Notes under the pieces: model-generated
The model's database searches: none
Told to the model about the DNA's origin: nothing
The model's input: the letters and a program-made list of their open reading frames with translations, nothing else
Assembly (NCBI GenBank): GCA_029974595.1
Contig: JARKRC010000048.1
Coordinates: 1 to 59,072 of the forward strand
Length of the DNA: 59,072 nucleotides
Origin: Ereboglobus sp.
Lineage (GTDB): Bacteria; Verrucomicrobiota; Verrucomicrobiia; Opitutales; Opitutaceae
Direction: 5' to 3'
Shown here: positions 24,532 to 34,748 of the stretch, in pieces
Layout of the letters: the number at the start of each line of letters is the position of its first letter
How positions within the stretch are numbered: position 1 is the stretch's first letter
Position numbers and translations under genes: made by a program

Positions 24532-27183
24532 ATGAAAAAAGAACCCTCCTCCCGCCTCGCCCTCCGCGCAATCCACGCCAGCCTCGGCCTGCTGGCTGTG
24601 ATCGCCTTGGCCAGCCCGGCGGCCCATGCCAAGCCGGCTCATTCGCTCACGATGGGCGAGGGCTTCGTCAATCCGCTCGGGTTCCACGACCCGTCGCCGG
24701 CGCTGTCATGGAAATTGCCCGATGGCGTCAAAAGGCAGACCGCCTATCGCATGGAGATCAAGTCGGGTGCGACGCGGTGGGATGGCGGCTGGGTCGAGTC
24801 GTCGCAATCGGTTTTCGTTCCACATGCGGGCAAGCCGCTCATGTCGCGGCAGCGCGGCGAGTGGCGCGTGCGTTTCCGCGCTGAAAACGGACGCGACTCG
24901 GGCTGGAGCGATTACGCTCGCTTCGAGATGGGTTTGCTCTCCAACGACGACTGGACGGCGCGCTGGATCCGCCCGCAACTGGGCGACAACGCCGTCACCC
25001 GCACGCGCGAGCCCGTCGCATGGCTGCGACGCCAGTTTGCCGTTTCACCGAAAGCCATTTCACAGGCGCGCCTCTACGTGACGGCGCGCGGCCTGTTTCA
25101 CGTTTTCCTCAATGGCAAGGCCGTTGGCCGCGATTATTTCGCCAACGGCTGGACTTCCTACAAACACCGCATCGACACGCTCACCTACGATGTGACGGAG
25201 CAACTGCGCCGCGGCGAAAACAACATCTCCGCCATGCTCGGCGCCGGCTGGTATGCGGGCCGCGTCGGCTGGAGGCTTAAGAAACAGGACCCCACCGCCA
25301 TCCCCGAACTCCTGCTGCAACTGGAAATCACCTACAAGGACGGCACGACCGCGACGGTCGCCTCAGACGGAGGCTGGGAGGGCACCTACGAAGGGCCGCT
25401 CGTTTCGTCGGCCATTTACGACGGTGAAATCTACGACGCGCGCCGCGCCAACTCCGGCTGGAGCCCCGTCGTCGTGAATCCCGACATCGGCCCCGCGCGC
25501 CTCACGCCCAAGCCCTTCGCGCCCGTGCGCGTGACGCAGACCCTGCCCGTGCAGGCGATCACCGAACCGGAGCCGGGGCGCTTCGTGTTCGATCTCGGGC
25601 AGAACATGGTCGGCTGGCCGCGCCTCAACATTTCCGTCGAAAAAGACCGCGCCATCACCATCCGCTTCGCCGAAATGCTCAACAAGGATGGCACACTTTA
25701 CACTGCAAACTACCGCTCCGCCAAATCCAGCGCCGTTTACATCCCCGCAAAGGACGGCTCCGTCGAGTGGGAGCCCGCGTTCACGTTTTTCGGATTTCGC
25801 TACTTGGAGCTGTCAGGCCTGCCCCCGGGCGCCAAACCGGACAAAAGCTGGGTGACCGGCATGGTGCTCCATTCCGACCTGCGCCCCATCGGCAGCTTCA
25901 GCTCCTCGCACGCAAAACTCAACCAGCTCCAGAGCAACATCGTCTGGGGACAGCGCGGCAACTTCCTCGACATCCCGACCGACTGTCCGCAGCGCGACGA
26001 ACGCCACGGCTGGCTCGGCGATGCCCTCGTCTTCTGCCCCACCTCGATGTTCAATTACGATTGCCACGCATTCTGGAAGAGCTGGCTCGGCTCGATGCGC
26101 GACCAGCAATACGCCGACGGACGCCTCCCCTGCGTCATCCCCGACATGCGCGGCCCGGGCCGCAGCAGCCCCGGCTGGAACGACGCCGCCGTCTTCATCC
26201 CGTGGGATGTGTATGTGCGCACCGGAGACCTTTCCATGCTCGCCGAAAACTATCCCATGATGGAAAAACTCGCCGCGTGGTATCGCACGAAATGCGTGGA
26301 CGGCCTCTCCGCAAAAACCACCGGCTACGGCGACTGGCTCCAGCCGTATTCAAAAAACAACATCCGCGACGGCAACACCTCCAAGGACTACCTCGCCGCC
26401 GCATATTTCGCCCGCGACCTGCAAATCCTCGCCGACTCCGCCCGCTTGCTTGGCCGCGCCGACGACGAAAAACGCCACGCCGCCGAGCTCGTCACGCTGA
26501 AAAAAGCCTTCGTGAAAAAATACTTCGACGCCGACGGACGCCTGCAAGGCATTACCGAAACGCAGACCGCGTATCTACTCGCCATCGACTTTGCCCTCAT
26601 CCCCGCCGACATGGTGAAAAAAGCCGCCGCGCATCTCGAACGCCTCATCGTGGACGAAGCGCAGGGACATTTACGCACCGGTTTTCTCGGCACGCCGCTC
26701 ATCGCCGGAGTGCTCGACCGGACGGGCCGCGCGGGCCTCGCCGTCGAACTGCTCTTCAAGGAAACCTACCCGTCGTGGTTCTACCCCATCAACCAGGGCG
26801 CGACCACCATGTGGGAACGCTGGAACAGCTACACGCATGCCGAGGGGTTTGGCGACGCCTCGATGAACTCGTTCAATCACTACGCCTATGGCGCGATCGG
26901 CCAATGGATGTATGAACGCATCGCCGGCCTCGCGCCGGACCCCGCGCATCCCGGCTACAAACATTTCTTTGTGCGTCCGCTGCCCGCCGCCCCGCTCGAC
27001 CATGCGCGCGCCGAACTCGACACACCCTACGGCAAGGCCGTGAGCGGCTGGATTAGGAAAAATGGAAAACTCCACATGGAAGTCATCGTCCCGCCCAACA
27101 CGACGGCGACGATCGAGTTTCCCTCAGATCGCAAACCCGAGACCGTCGAAGCCGGCACGCACCGCTACGAAGTGGAGTTGTAG
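24532..27183 (+). CDS. Exported GH78 alpha-L-rhamnosidase
   Basis: The 883-residue protein starts at ATG 24532, giving a clean signal peptide (MKKEPSSRLALRAI, core LGLLAVIALASPAAHA). The order is an N-terminal fibronectin/accessory sandwich domains (FDLGQNMVGWPRLNI within a beta domain), an (alpha/alpha)6 catalytic barrel with the family hallmark DCPQRDERHGWLGD at about residues 484-497, NQGATTMWERWNSY towards the end of the barrel, and a C-terminal beta domain. GH78 enzymes remove terminal alpha-L-rhamnose by inversion; the hallmark motif contains the acidic catalytic residues. It is divergent from the autotransporter and convergent with the GH106 gene cluster, and it probably works on the same rhamnose-bearing polymer. 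Length is typical. Confidence 0.93.
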   Translation: MKKEPSSRLALRAIHASLGLLAVIALASPAAHAKPAHSLTMGEGFVNPLGFHDPSPALSWKLPDGVKRQTAYRMEIKSGATRWDGGWVESSQSVFVPHAGKPLMSRQRGEWRVRFRAENGRDSGWSDYARFEMGLLSNDDWTARWIRPQLGDNAVTRTREPVAWLRRQFAVSPKAISQARLYVTARGLFHVFLNGKAVGRDYFANGWTSYKHRIDTLTYDVTEQLRRGENNISAMLGAGWYAGRVGWRLKKQDPTAIPELLLQLEITYKDGTTATVASDGGWEGTYEGPLVSSAIYDGEIYDARRANSGWSPVVVNPDIGPARLTPKPFAPVRVTQTLPVQAITEPEPGRFVFDLGQNMVGWPRLNISVEKDRAITIRFAEMLNKDGTLYTANYRSAKSSAVYIPAKDGSVEWEPAFTFFGFRYLELSGLPPGAKPDKSWVTGMVLHSDLRPIGSFSSSHAKLNQLQSNIVWGQRGNFLDIPTDCPQRDERHGWLGDALVFCPTSMFNYDCHAFWKSWLGSMRDQQYADGRLPCVIPDMRGPGRSSPGWNDAAVFIPWDVYVRTGDLSMLAENYPMMEKLAAWYRTKCVDGLSAKTTGYGDWLQPYSKNNIRDGNTSKDYLAAAYFARDLQILADSARLLGRADDEKRHAAELVTLKKAFVKKYFDADGRLQGITETQTAYLLAIDFALIPADMVKKAAAHLERLIVDEAQGHLRTGFLGTPLIAGVLDRTGRAGLAVELLFKETYPSWFYPINQGATTMWERWNSYTHAEGFGDASMNSFNHYAYGAIGQWMYERIAGLAPDPAHPGYKHFFVRPLPAAPLDHARAELDTPYGKAVSGWIRKNGKLHMEVIVPPNTTATIEFPSDRKPETVEAGTHRYEVEL

Positions 27184-27195
27184 TCCATTTCAAGT

Positions 27196-27270
27196 AAATC
27201 ACGGAAACACGAAAGCACGGAAGAAAATAGGATATAGAAAACAGAATATAGTATATAGAATATAGAAGCC
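27196..27270. repeat. Heptamer arrays (ACGGAAA-type and AATATAG-type)
   Basis: Directly behind the GH78 gene, 27196-27222 carries three CACGGAAA-like units that match 203-231 in reverse orientation with about one mismatch. It is followed at about 27226-27270 by AATATAG, TATATAG and AATATAG heptamers. The second array is absent from the copy near the window start, so it looks inserted between the first array and the hairpin. The region is non-coding. Confidence 0.65.
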
Positions 27271-27294
27271 GAAGGGGCAATGCCGACGGATTGG

Positions 27295-27480
27295 GTGGCA
27301 CGGGCATCCTGCCCGTGTGGCTTGGGAGGGTCGGGTGGGATGGGCGACCCGCCCATGTTCCGAAAGACACGGGCTGGAAGCCCGTGCCACCCGACCCGCT
27401 CGGCTTTCGAACCTCTGATCTCTGTCCTCCGTCCGACCTCCGTGTCCTCTGTGACTCCGTGGTGAACTCCTCCGTCGTGA
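27295..27480. repeat. Three GC hairpins and CTCCGTG-like array, composite repeat copy 2
   Basis: Hairpins with 7-bp arms lie at 27299-27317 (CACGGGC-ATCCT-GCCCGTG), 27340-27356 (ATGGGCG-ACC-CGCCCAT) and 27368-27386 (CACGGGC-TGGAA-GCCCGTG). The first is part of a 24-bp exact match to the reverse complement of 148-171. From about 27415 to 27480 follow repeated CCTCCGT/CTCCGTG-like units. The stretch separates the convergent GH78 and GH106 genes, so besides being a dispersed repeat it may end transcription from both sides. Confidence 0.65.
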
Positions 27481-27494
27481 ACGCTTCGACGCTT

Positions 27495-30400
27495 TTACTC
27501 CGCGCCCGAAGCCTTCACGACCGCCCGGATGACCACCGGGCCGGCCAAGCCGGACGGCAGGATCGGTGAGTCCTTGTCGTAGTGCTTCCATGTCGTGAAC
27601 GTGACCCGGCCCACCGGGCTGCGTTCGCCGCGGAGGAACCAGTCGGGATACGCCTTCAATCCGAAACCGCGCCTGCGCGGCACCCTCGTCCACTCGCGAT
27701 CCGCGGGCAGCTGCTCGTCCCCGATGAGGCGGTTCACCCAAGTGTTGGTGACGGCAATCTCCAGCGCATTCACGCCATCACGCACCGCATCCGTGATATC
27801 CACCCGGAAAGGCGGCTTCCAAAGCGTGCCGAGATTGCGGCCGTTGAGCTTCACCTGCGCGATCACCTGCACGTCTCCCAAATCCAGCCACAAGCGGCGG
27901 TTTCCGCCGCGCAATCCGGCGGGCATGACAAAGGTTTTCCCATAGGTCGCCGTGCCCGAAAAATATTTCACGCCGGGCAGCGTGTGCTCGCTCCACAAAA
28001 CAGCGCCGGGCAATTCCACCCCGGCGGGAGCGCCCCACCCTTCGGGAAAACGCAGCGTCCACGCGCCCGCGATGGGAAACGGCGCCGGCGCCGGCCCGGT
28101 TTCGCAATCGAACACGCGGCCATCGGCCCGGCGAACGTGGTAGCGACCGGGCGCGTCCGCCCAGACAACCGGCCTGCCATTTTCGATGGTCACCTCGACG
28201 ACGCCCCGCGTGGAATCCGCGGGCTTCGAATCGTTCCCGGATGTGTTTTGCGCGAGCGCCTTTGAAGCGGACTCCTTCGGCATCGTGCGCATCAGCGCGG
28301 CAATCTCCGCCTCGCTCAGCGCGCGATCAAACAATTTCACGTCCGAATGCTCGCCGGCAAACACGGAGGCGCGCGCATCCCGCGTCTCATCAACCGCGCC
28401 CCGCGCGGTGAAAACCGAGCGGAACCCCTTTCGCGCAAGGCGGCCGTTGAGATAGAGCGCCGGGCGTCCGTCCTGATACACAACCGCGACATGCGTCCAG
28501 TCCGCAAGCGACACCGGTTGAACCAGCGTCGCCACGAAATGGAGCGCGCTGTGCTCAAGCACGCAGACGACGTTCCTGCCAATCGCAAGCCCCGTGCCCG
28601 CCGCGGAATCATCCAGGTAACGCTCCACGCCCTGCGGCGGGAAAAGCAGGTCGTTGCGCGTGATGCGCAAGGCCGAGGTGCCCGCAAAATCCTCGGCAGG
28701 CACATCCATGTCCGCCGCGGGCTTCACCCAGACGGCGTAGCTGAAGTTGCCGGCAACGCCCCGCGCATCGCGATTGTCCGTCGCATCCGGAGCTGTTTTT
28801 TCCTCTGCATTTCCCGCGTCGATCAGCACGTCCCGCCCGCGGGAAACCGTGACGATTCGCGAGGCATCCGGCGGCGCGTCTTTTTGAAAGACGACAAAAA
28901 CCGATTCGCGCGGCCCCAGCCTGAGCGGCATCCGCGCATGCCCGCCGTCTGTCTCATAAACCGGAATCTCTTCGATGGAACCGCGCTCCGGGTGCCATAA
29001 TTGCGGCCTGCCCTTGCCAGCGCGGAAAACCGCGCGCACATCGACCGCCTCTGCTTCGAGGTTTGCCACGAAATAAATCTCCCGCTCCGGCGTCGTGCGG
29101 TGGATGAAATGCACGCGCGGCCCGGATTTTGCCGGGGGGGAAGCGTCGTCCTCGTATTTGTTTTCCCGATACACGAAGTCCGGCGTCGCGCCCGCGTCCA
29201 GCAGCGTCTCCGCCAGCGAGCGCCCCCACACCACGCGGCCCCTGCCGAATTTCCGCTCCTTGACGCGCACGCCGTCACAGTCGCCCCAAACCTCCGCGAC
29301 GAGTTTGCGCACCTCCGCGTCGCACGCCGGATAATCGCGGAGGCTCGGCGAGCGCAACGGCGGCGCGCCAAACACGGTCGCGCCATCGCGCACGAGGTCG
29401 CGCAGTCTGCCCAGGAGCGCGGGCGTCATCAGGCGCTGTTGCGGCATGACAAGCACGCGGTAGCTCATGCCGTCGGGCAGCGTCAGCCTGCCGTCCTTCA
29501 CGGACATGCGCGTGAGCACGACCTCGCCGGAGCAGAAATCGTAATCGTAGCCTTTCGGCGGCGCGGGCATCACCTCCTTGAGCAAGGGCGGATTTTTTAT
29601 CCCCTCCTCGCTTTGCAAATAACAAATGTCCGCGACAAACAGCCCCTGCCGCAGCATGTGCTGGCAGCGCGCGACATAGTCGTGCCACGGGCGGCTCTGC
29701 TCCCACCAGGTCGCGGTGCGTTCGTATTCCCATCCCCACGGCCCCATCGTCATGCCGGGTTTGCGATCATCGGTCCACGGCTGCAACGAATAACGGTGGA
29801 CGATAAAGTGATTGATGCCCGCGCAAAACGCCGCGTCCCCCACCGCCTTCGCCGCGTAGGGATGAAGCCGGTGCTTGCTGTTCAAATCGGTCGCGGTGAA
29901 CGCCTCCGCGGCGATGACGGTTTTCCCGTAAATGTGTCCCGCCGACGCCATCATCTTCACGCTCGTATGCAGGTTTTCGGGATCGGGCGACACCCAGAAT
30001 TCGCCCATGGGAAGATCCGCGCGGCCCGTGTAGGTCAACGGGTCGAAAGGCCCGTTCCGATAGCCCTCCAGCGAAAAGAACTTTCCATGTTTGCGCGCGA
30101 GCGCGGCCATGCGGCCGGCGTAGTTTTCGTTCAGCAAATCCGAAATCGTGCGGCGCATGTCCCAGAGGAAACGCTCGCTCATGCCGGCGTCGCCGACGAC
30201 CCGCCCCGTGAGCGCGGGCAGCCACGGCAGCAGATCGTAGCCGCGCAGCCGCTCAAACTCGCTGCGGAAGCGCGCCGTCCAATTCTGGTAGCCGACCTCC
30301 CAGCTGTCGATGTGCACGCCGGCAAAGGCGCCGGCGCCCGTGCCCGCGGCATCGGTGGTCGCGATGAGTTTTCCAAGAAATCCGTCGAAATGTTTGTCGA

Positions 30401-31628
30401 GCGCGGCGGCGCTGAGTTTGTCCACTTCCAACCCGCGCGCGTCGGACGGCGCGGGATAATTGTTTTTGCCGGTCGATGTGTGTCCGAAACGCAAAATCGT
30501 CCAGTCGCCTTCCGGCACGCTCCACTGCAAATGCCCGTCGCGAAGGCGCGCCGTCAGATCGAGTATTTTATTTTTGGATACGCTCATACCCGCCGTCGCC
30601 CCGGGGGCGTCCGCCGGCGACGCCGCGAGGCCAAGGCCGGATTTCTTCGCGTAGTCATCGATGCGGAACACCGGCGACAGCGTGATTTCGTTGACCCGCA
30701 GGCCATCGAGCGAGGCGTCGTTGCCGCTCAGGACGACGCGAAAGATTTTCGCCTTCGCCGGCGCGAATTCCTTCGCGGGGGAATTGGCGTGCGTGCGCGC
30801 GATCTCGCGAAAAACGCGCCCGTCATCGGACGCCTGCAATGCGCACAGGATGCGGGCCGTGGCGCCCGGTTTGCGCTTCGCAAACCCGACCGTGACTTCC
30901 AGCGAGCAGGCCTCGTAAGGCTCCGGAAAGGCAAACTGCACATACGGCCATTCGTCGCCGTTGTTCGGACGGCCCAGAAGCGCGCCCGATTTTTTTCCGC
31001 CATCGGCGAGCGCGGAAAGCTCCGCCGCCGTCGCGCCGGCATTTGTTGTGATCACCGGTTTGTGGTCGCGCATCGCGCCTGTTTCCGAAACCGGAGTGGG
31101 AAAGGCGAGCACGGCGATGTCGCGATAAAATCCCTCGATCGTCTGCGGCTGTTCCAGCGCGGCGTCAAAGGCGGCCGGGCCCGACACGCGCCGCTCCGTC
31201 CAGACGACTTTTTGCATGGAATTTTCCGGCGTGTTCCACGGGCCGCCCGAACCGGTCCAGCCGGGGTCGTTGTTCATGATCATTTGCAGGCCGAGCCGTT
31301 TCGCCTCGCTTGTCGCAAAGGCAAACATGTCGCGCCACTCCTGCGTGACCATCCGCACCGGGCCTTTCGGCACGCCTTGATCGACCTCCATGATCAGGAC
31401 GCCCGCGATGCCCGCGCGCTTCATCGCCTCCAGGTCGGCGGTGATGCCTTCGCGCGTGATGTTGCCATCCGACCAGAACCAGAAAACCCACGCGCGCGCG
31501 TCGTCGGGCGGGCTGGCGAAAGCGCGTTCGAACGCGGCGGGCTCATGCGCGAGGCTCGCCGGCGAAAAAGACTGAGAGAGAGAAATTGCCGACAGGCACG
31601 CGGCAAACAAGACGGGGACGGATTTCAT
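27495..31628 (-). CDS. Exported GH106-type alpha-L-rhamnosidase with LamG-like insert
   Basis: The 1377-residue protein has a signal peptide (MKSVPVLFAACLSAISLS) and opens with the GH106 hallmark: FASPPDDARAWVFWFWSDGN followed by DLEAMKRAGIAGVLIMEVDQG and NNDPGWTGSGGPW. The catalytic part runs to about residue 850. A concanavalin/LamG-like domain (NFSYAVWVKPA ... LYLNGRLARKGF ... KLFDRALSEAEIAALM, about 960-1130) is present before the C-terminal galactose-binding sandwich (KYFSGTATYGKTF, NGRNLGTLWKPPFRVDITDAV, NTWVNRLIGDEQLP). GH106 enzymes remove alpha-L-rhamnose from pectic RG-II and other glycans. It is the last gene of the ten-gene operon, 39 bp after the previous gene. Confidence 0.88.
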   Translation of the reverse strand: MKSVPVLFAACLSAISLSQSFSPASLAHEPAAFERAFASPPDDARAWVFWFWSDGNITREGITADLEAMKRAGIAGVLIMEVDQGVPKGPVRMVTQEWRDMFAFATSEAKRLGLQMIMNNDPGWTGSGGPWNTPENSMQKVVWTERRVSGPAAFDAALEQPQTIEGFYRDIAVLAFPTPVSETGAMRDHKPVITTNAGATAAELSALADGGKKSGALLGRPNNGDEWPYVQFAFPEPYEACSLEVTVGFAKRKPGATARILCALQASDDGRVFREIARTHANSPAKEFAPAKAKIFRVVLSGNDASLDGLRVNEITLSPVFRIDDYAKKSGLGLAASPADAPGATAGMSVSKNKILDLTARLRDGHLQWSVPEGDWTILRFGHTSTGKNNYPAPSDARGLEVDKLSAAALDKHFDGFLGKLIATTDAAGTGAGAFAGVHIDSWEVGYQNWTARFRSEFERLRGYDLLPWLPALTGRVVGDAGMSERFLWDMRRTISDLLNENYAGRMAALARKHGKFFSLEGYRNGPFDPLTYTGRADLPMGEFWVSPDPENLHTSVKMMASAGHIYGKTVIAAEAFTATDLNSKHRLHPYAAKAVGDAAFCAGINHFIVHRYSLQPWTDDRKPGMTMGPWGWEYERTATWWEQSRPWHDYVARCQHMLRQGLFVADICYLQSEEGIKNPPLLKEVMPAPPKGYDYDFCSGEVVLTRMSVKDGRLTLPDGMSYRVLVMPQQRLMTPALLGRLRDLVRDGATVFGAPPLRSPSLRDYPACDAEVRKLVAEVWGDCDGVRVKERKFGRGRVVWGRSLAETLLDAGATPDFVYRENKYEDDASPPAKSGPRVHFIHRTTPEREIYFVANLEAEAVDVRAVFRAGKGRPQLWHPERGSIEEIPVYETDGGHARMPLRLGPRESVFVVFQKDAPPDASRIVTVSRGRDVLIDAGNAEEKTAPDATDNRDARGVAGNFSYAVWVKPAADMDVPAEDFAGTSALRITRNDLLFPPQGVERYLDDSAAGTGLAIGRNVVCVLEHSALHFVATLVQPVSLADWTHVAVVYQDGRPALYLNGRLARKGFRSVFTARGAVDETRDARASVFAGEHSDVKLFDRALSEAEIAALMRTMPKESASKALAQNTSGNDSKPADSTRGVVEVTIENGRPVVWADAPGRYHVRRADGRVFDCETGPAPAPFPIAGAWTLRFPEGWGAPAGVELPGAVLWSEHTLPGVKYFSGTATYGKTFVMPAGLRGGNRRLWLDLGDVQVIAQVKLNGRNLGTLWKPPFRVDITDAVRDGVNALEIAVTNTWVNRLIGDEQLPADREWTRVPRRRGFGLKAYPDWFLRGERSPVGRVTFTTWKHYDKDSPILPSGLAGPVVIRAVVKASGAE

Positions 31629-31667
31629 GATTTTTGGGAGGTTGTGATTGAGGTTTTTCGCCCGCGC

Positions 31668-34600
31668 TCAGTTCGTTTCCCGAAAAATTCGCACGGGGCC
31701 GAGCAGGCCCGACGCGAGCAAGGGCGACTTGGGATTGATGACGATGTTGGTGTCGGTCAGCCGTTTTTCCGGCGGCAGCGCGGCGTCGCCGATCAGGCGG
31801 TTGCGCCACTCGTTGACGACCTCGATTTCAAGGAGGTTTTCGCCGTCCTTCACGGCATCCGTGATATCGACGCGCCACGGCGACGTCCACACCGTGCCGA
31901 GGTCGCGGCCATTGAGCCGCACGCCGGCGATGTTCTTTACGACGCCGAGGTCGAGGTGCAGCCGGGGGTTCGCGCCGCGCTGCTTTTTGTAATCAAAACG
32001 TTTTAGATAAAACGCCGCGCCGGAGTAATACTTTATGCCCTCCTCGGGGCGGTTCGTCCAATCCTCCAGTTGCTCAAACTCGACCTCCGCCGGACCGCCC
32101 CACGCCGGATCGAACTTTACCGTCCACGGGCCGGTCAGTTCGCGCGCGAAGGTGTACTCCGCGAAATTGCGCGCGCCAGGTTTCGCGCCGGGAATCGTGG
32201 GCTTCGCCGGAAACACGACAAAGAACGACTGGAAGGGCGCGAACGTGAGCGAAACAATCGTGCGCCCGCGCGCGACGCGATGCGCCGCGGGGCGTGTCGA
32301 GCCATCGACCGGATTCCAGATTTCGGGCGCGCGGCCGGTTACGCGGAAACTGCATTCCTGCGTCTGCGCGCAATTCGCCTGGTTCGCGACAAAATAGATT
32401 TCCGCGCCAGGAGAGCTGCGGTGGATGAAATCCATGCCCGTGCCGCTCTTGTTGGAGACACCCGTGGAAAGCGCGGCGGCCTCCGCGTTTTCCGAGCAGG
32501 CAAAATCCGGCCCGATGCCGTCCTTCGCGAGAATCTCCCGCAGCGGCGCGCCCCAGAAGACGCGGCCCCGTCCGTATTTGTTCATCGTGCGCGTCCTGCC
32601 GTCGCAGGCGCCCCATATTTCCCGCGCGAGCCGCGCCACGGTGTCGTCCGATGCCGGATGGTTTTTCAAACCGGGATCGCGTTTTGGCGGCGGCCCCGAA
32701 ATCGTCGCGCCCGCCTCGACGAGCGCCCTGATCTTTTCCAAGACCTCGACCGGCATGCGGTCGGTTTCGGGCAGCACGAGGACGGCGTAGCTCATGCCGT
32801 CGGGCAGGACCATGCGCCCGTCGCGCACGGAGACGCGCGTGAGCAGCACCTCGGCGTTGCACGCGTCGTAATCGTAGCCGAAGCCGAGCGTGGGCACGAT
32901 GTGTTTCGGCGGAACGATGTTCGGCGCCCAGTCGCCGTTGTAGAGGAGCGCGTCGGCGACGAACAACCCCTGCCGCAGCAGGTGATGGCAGCGGCCCAGG
33001 TATTTCAAAAACGCGCCCGAGTGATGCCACCAGGTGACATTCGGGTTGAAGTGCGTGCCCGCATAATACTCGTAGCCCGGTTTTCCGGCGGAGAGTTTCG
33101 TGGCCGACGTCGTGTGAACGACGATCATGTTGATGCCCTCGCAAAACGCGCGGTCGGCGGATTGCTTGAGCATCGCGGGCGCGTCCTGCCATTGGCGCAT
33201 GGCGGTGAAGGATTCCGCCGGCGCGAGTTTGCGCCCGTAAATATGCGCCGCGGACGCGACCATCTTGGTGACCTTGTTCTGCCCGTCCTCAAGGCGCGAC
33301 TCGCCATAGCGGAGCTTCGGATCGAGGCCGCCCGGCTCGTCGTGCCTCGTCCCGAGCCAGAACTCGCCCATGGGGCGGTCGGCGCGCCCGAGGTTCTTCA
33401 AGGTGTCCATGCACATGGTGCCGGAGCGGCTCGGCCCGGCGGATTCGTGCTGCGCCTCCATGCCGAGCTCGTGGCATTTTTTCCCGAAATACGCATAGTG
33501 CCTGTCGGCCATGCAATCCGCGACGGTCTTCCGGTAATCATACAAAAAGCGGTCGGATATTTCCGCGCTGCCGACAATGAAGCCGTTCAACACCGGCGTG
33601 TAGGGACGCGGATCGTAACCGCGCCGTTCCTTGAATTCCTCCAATATGTTTTCCGTCCAGTTGGGAAATCCGTCCTCGAAACTGTCGCTGCAAAAATATT
33701 TCAGCGTATTGCGTCCGTTGACCTTCCCGCCTTCGAGGAAAATCTTCCCGAGTTTTTCGAATTGGATGTCCACCGGCTTGCTCGCGAGCCAGTCAACCGA
33801 GAGGCCGTCGCCTTCCGGCGGGGCGATCATGAGGCGCGAGCCGGTCATGCGGTGCCCCGTGCGCACGATCACCCAGCGGCCCGGAGGTACGTCCCAGTCG
33901 AGACGCCCGTCCGTGCTCATGCGCGAAGTCAGATCTACCACGCCGCCCGGCGGGATGGGCTTGTCCGCGGGTTGCCCGATCCACGGGACGAGCGTCGGCT
34001 CCACGACCTCGGAGCAGCGCGCGTGATTGCTGGCGTCCCTGCGATTTGTTTTCGCGGGCAAAAGCTCAAGGCGCTCCTTGTCGCTGAAGCGCGCCGCGTC
34101 GTCCGTGTCGTCGCGAAACGCCACCACGCAGGTGTCGCGGTAATCCAGTTTTTCGAGCGGCAGGTCAATGTAGGCCTTGTAGCCGGGCGGATTAAAAACC
34201 TTGTCGTAGCCGTCGCGGTTTCCCGGGAGCGGGAGCGCGCCGGAAAATTTTTGCGGCCCCGTGACGACATGCCGCGACTGCAAGAACCAGCGGCCCGAAT
34301 CGCGCGGCTCGATCCACGGCCCGCCCATGCACCAGCCGCCGCTCAGGTTGACGCCGAACTCGATTCCAAGCCGGTCGGCCTCGCGGACGGCGTGCCTGTA
34401 TAATTCCATCCACTCGTCCGACAAAAATTTGACACCCTTGCGCCGCTTCTCCGGTGCGCCGAGGTTGGTGGAGTTCACGAACAGCACGCTGCCGATGCCC
34501 TTCGCAGCAAACTCCTCAAGGTCGCGCGTGATCCCCGCGCGGTCCACCTGCCCGTCGAGCCACCACCAGTAACCGCCCGGTCGCGCCGAATCCGGCACGC

Positions 34601-34748
34601 TCGCAAACGCCTTCGCAAGCTCCGCCGCCCCCGCATCGCCGGCGTCCGGGATTTGGGCGGCGGGCACGTTTGCAAACAAACCCGAGCGGCATGCCGCGAG
34701 CGACACGCCCGCCATCGAGCTGATTTTAATAAAGTCCCTGCGTTTCAT
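31668..34748 (-). CDS. GH106-type alpha-L-rhamnosidase with Tat-like signal
   Basis: From ATG 34748 the protein has 1026 residues. The N-terminus MKRRDFIKISSMAG is a twin-arginine signal, with a Cys at about 19 (LAACRSG) that may be a lipobox. Then follow FASVPDSARPGGYWWWLDGQVDRAGITRDLEEFAAKGIGSVLFVNS and NLSGGWCMGGPW, the GH106 N-terminal signature, and near the end the conserved KYYSGAAFYLKRF, NGRDLGTVWTSPWRVDITDAV and NEWRNRLIGDAALP. It lacks the LamG insert of its downstream paralogue and is therefore shorter. Use of Tat rather than Sec, unlike its two paralogues, is notable. It is separated by 102 bp from the gene before it and 39 bp from the one after it. Confidence 0.88.
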   Translation of the reverse strand: MKRRDFIKISSMAGVSLAACRSGLFANVPAAQIPDAGDAGAAELAKAFASVPDSARPGGYWWWLDGQVDRAGITRDLEEFAAKGIGSVLFVNSTNLGAPEKRRKGVKFLSDEWMELYRHAVREADRLGIEFGVNLSGGWCMGGPWIEPRDSGRWFLQSRHVVTGPQKFSGALPLPGNRDGYDKVFNPPGYKAYIDLPLEKLDYRDTCVVAFRDDTDDAARFSDKERLELLPAKTNRRDASNHARCSEVVEPTLVPWIGQPADKPIPPGGVVDLTSRMSTDGRLDWDVPPGRWVIVRTGHRMTGSRLMIAPPEGDGLSVDWLASKPVDIQFEKLGKIFLEGGKVNGRNTLKYFCSDSFEDGFPNWTENILEEFKERRGYDPRPYTPVLNGFIVGSAEISDRFLYDYRKTVADCMADRHYAYFGKKCHELGMEAQHESAGPSRSGTMCMDTLKNLGRADRPMGEFWLGTRHDEPGGLDPKLRYGESRLEDGQNKVTKMVASAAHIYGRKLAPAESFTAMRQWQDAPAMLKQSADRAFCEGINMIVVHTTSATKLSAGKPGYEYYAGTHFNPNVTWWHHSGAFLKYLGRCHHLLRQGLFVADALLYNGDWAPNIVPPKHIVPTLGFGYDYDACNAEVLLTRVSVRDGRMVLPDGMSYAVLVLPETDRMPVEVLEKIRALVEAGATISGPPPKRDPGLKNHPASDDTVARLAREIWGACDGRTRTMNKYGRGRVFWGAPLREILAKDGIGPDFACSENAEAAALSTGVSNKSGTGMDFIHRSSPGAEIYFVANQANCAQTQECSFRVTGRAPEIWNPVDGSTRPAAHRVARGRTIVSLTFAPFQSFFVVFPAKPTIPGAKPGARNFAEYTFARELTGPWTVKFDPAWGGPAEVEFEQLEDWTNRPEEGIKYYSGAAFYLKRFDYKKQRGANPRLHLDLGVVKNIAGVRLNGRDLGTVWTSPWRVDITDAVKDGENLLEIEVVNEWRNRLIGDAALPPEKRLTDTNIVINPKSPLLASGLLGPVRIFRETN

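Noticed and set aside
27199-27741. Minus-strand frame across the spacer after the rhamnosidase genes
   Set aside because: Its text is translated dispersed repeat (hairpins and heptamers) and it overlaps the 3' end of the GH106 gene in another frame.
29001-34403. Long plus-strand frames (up to about 1000 codons) opposite the GH106 genes
   Set aside because: Products are Arg/His/Ala-rich with no motif or signal; the minus strand encodes complete recognisable enzymes with all family motifs.
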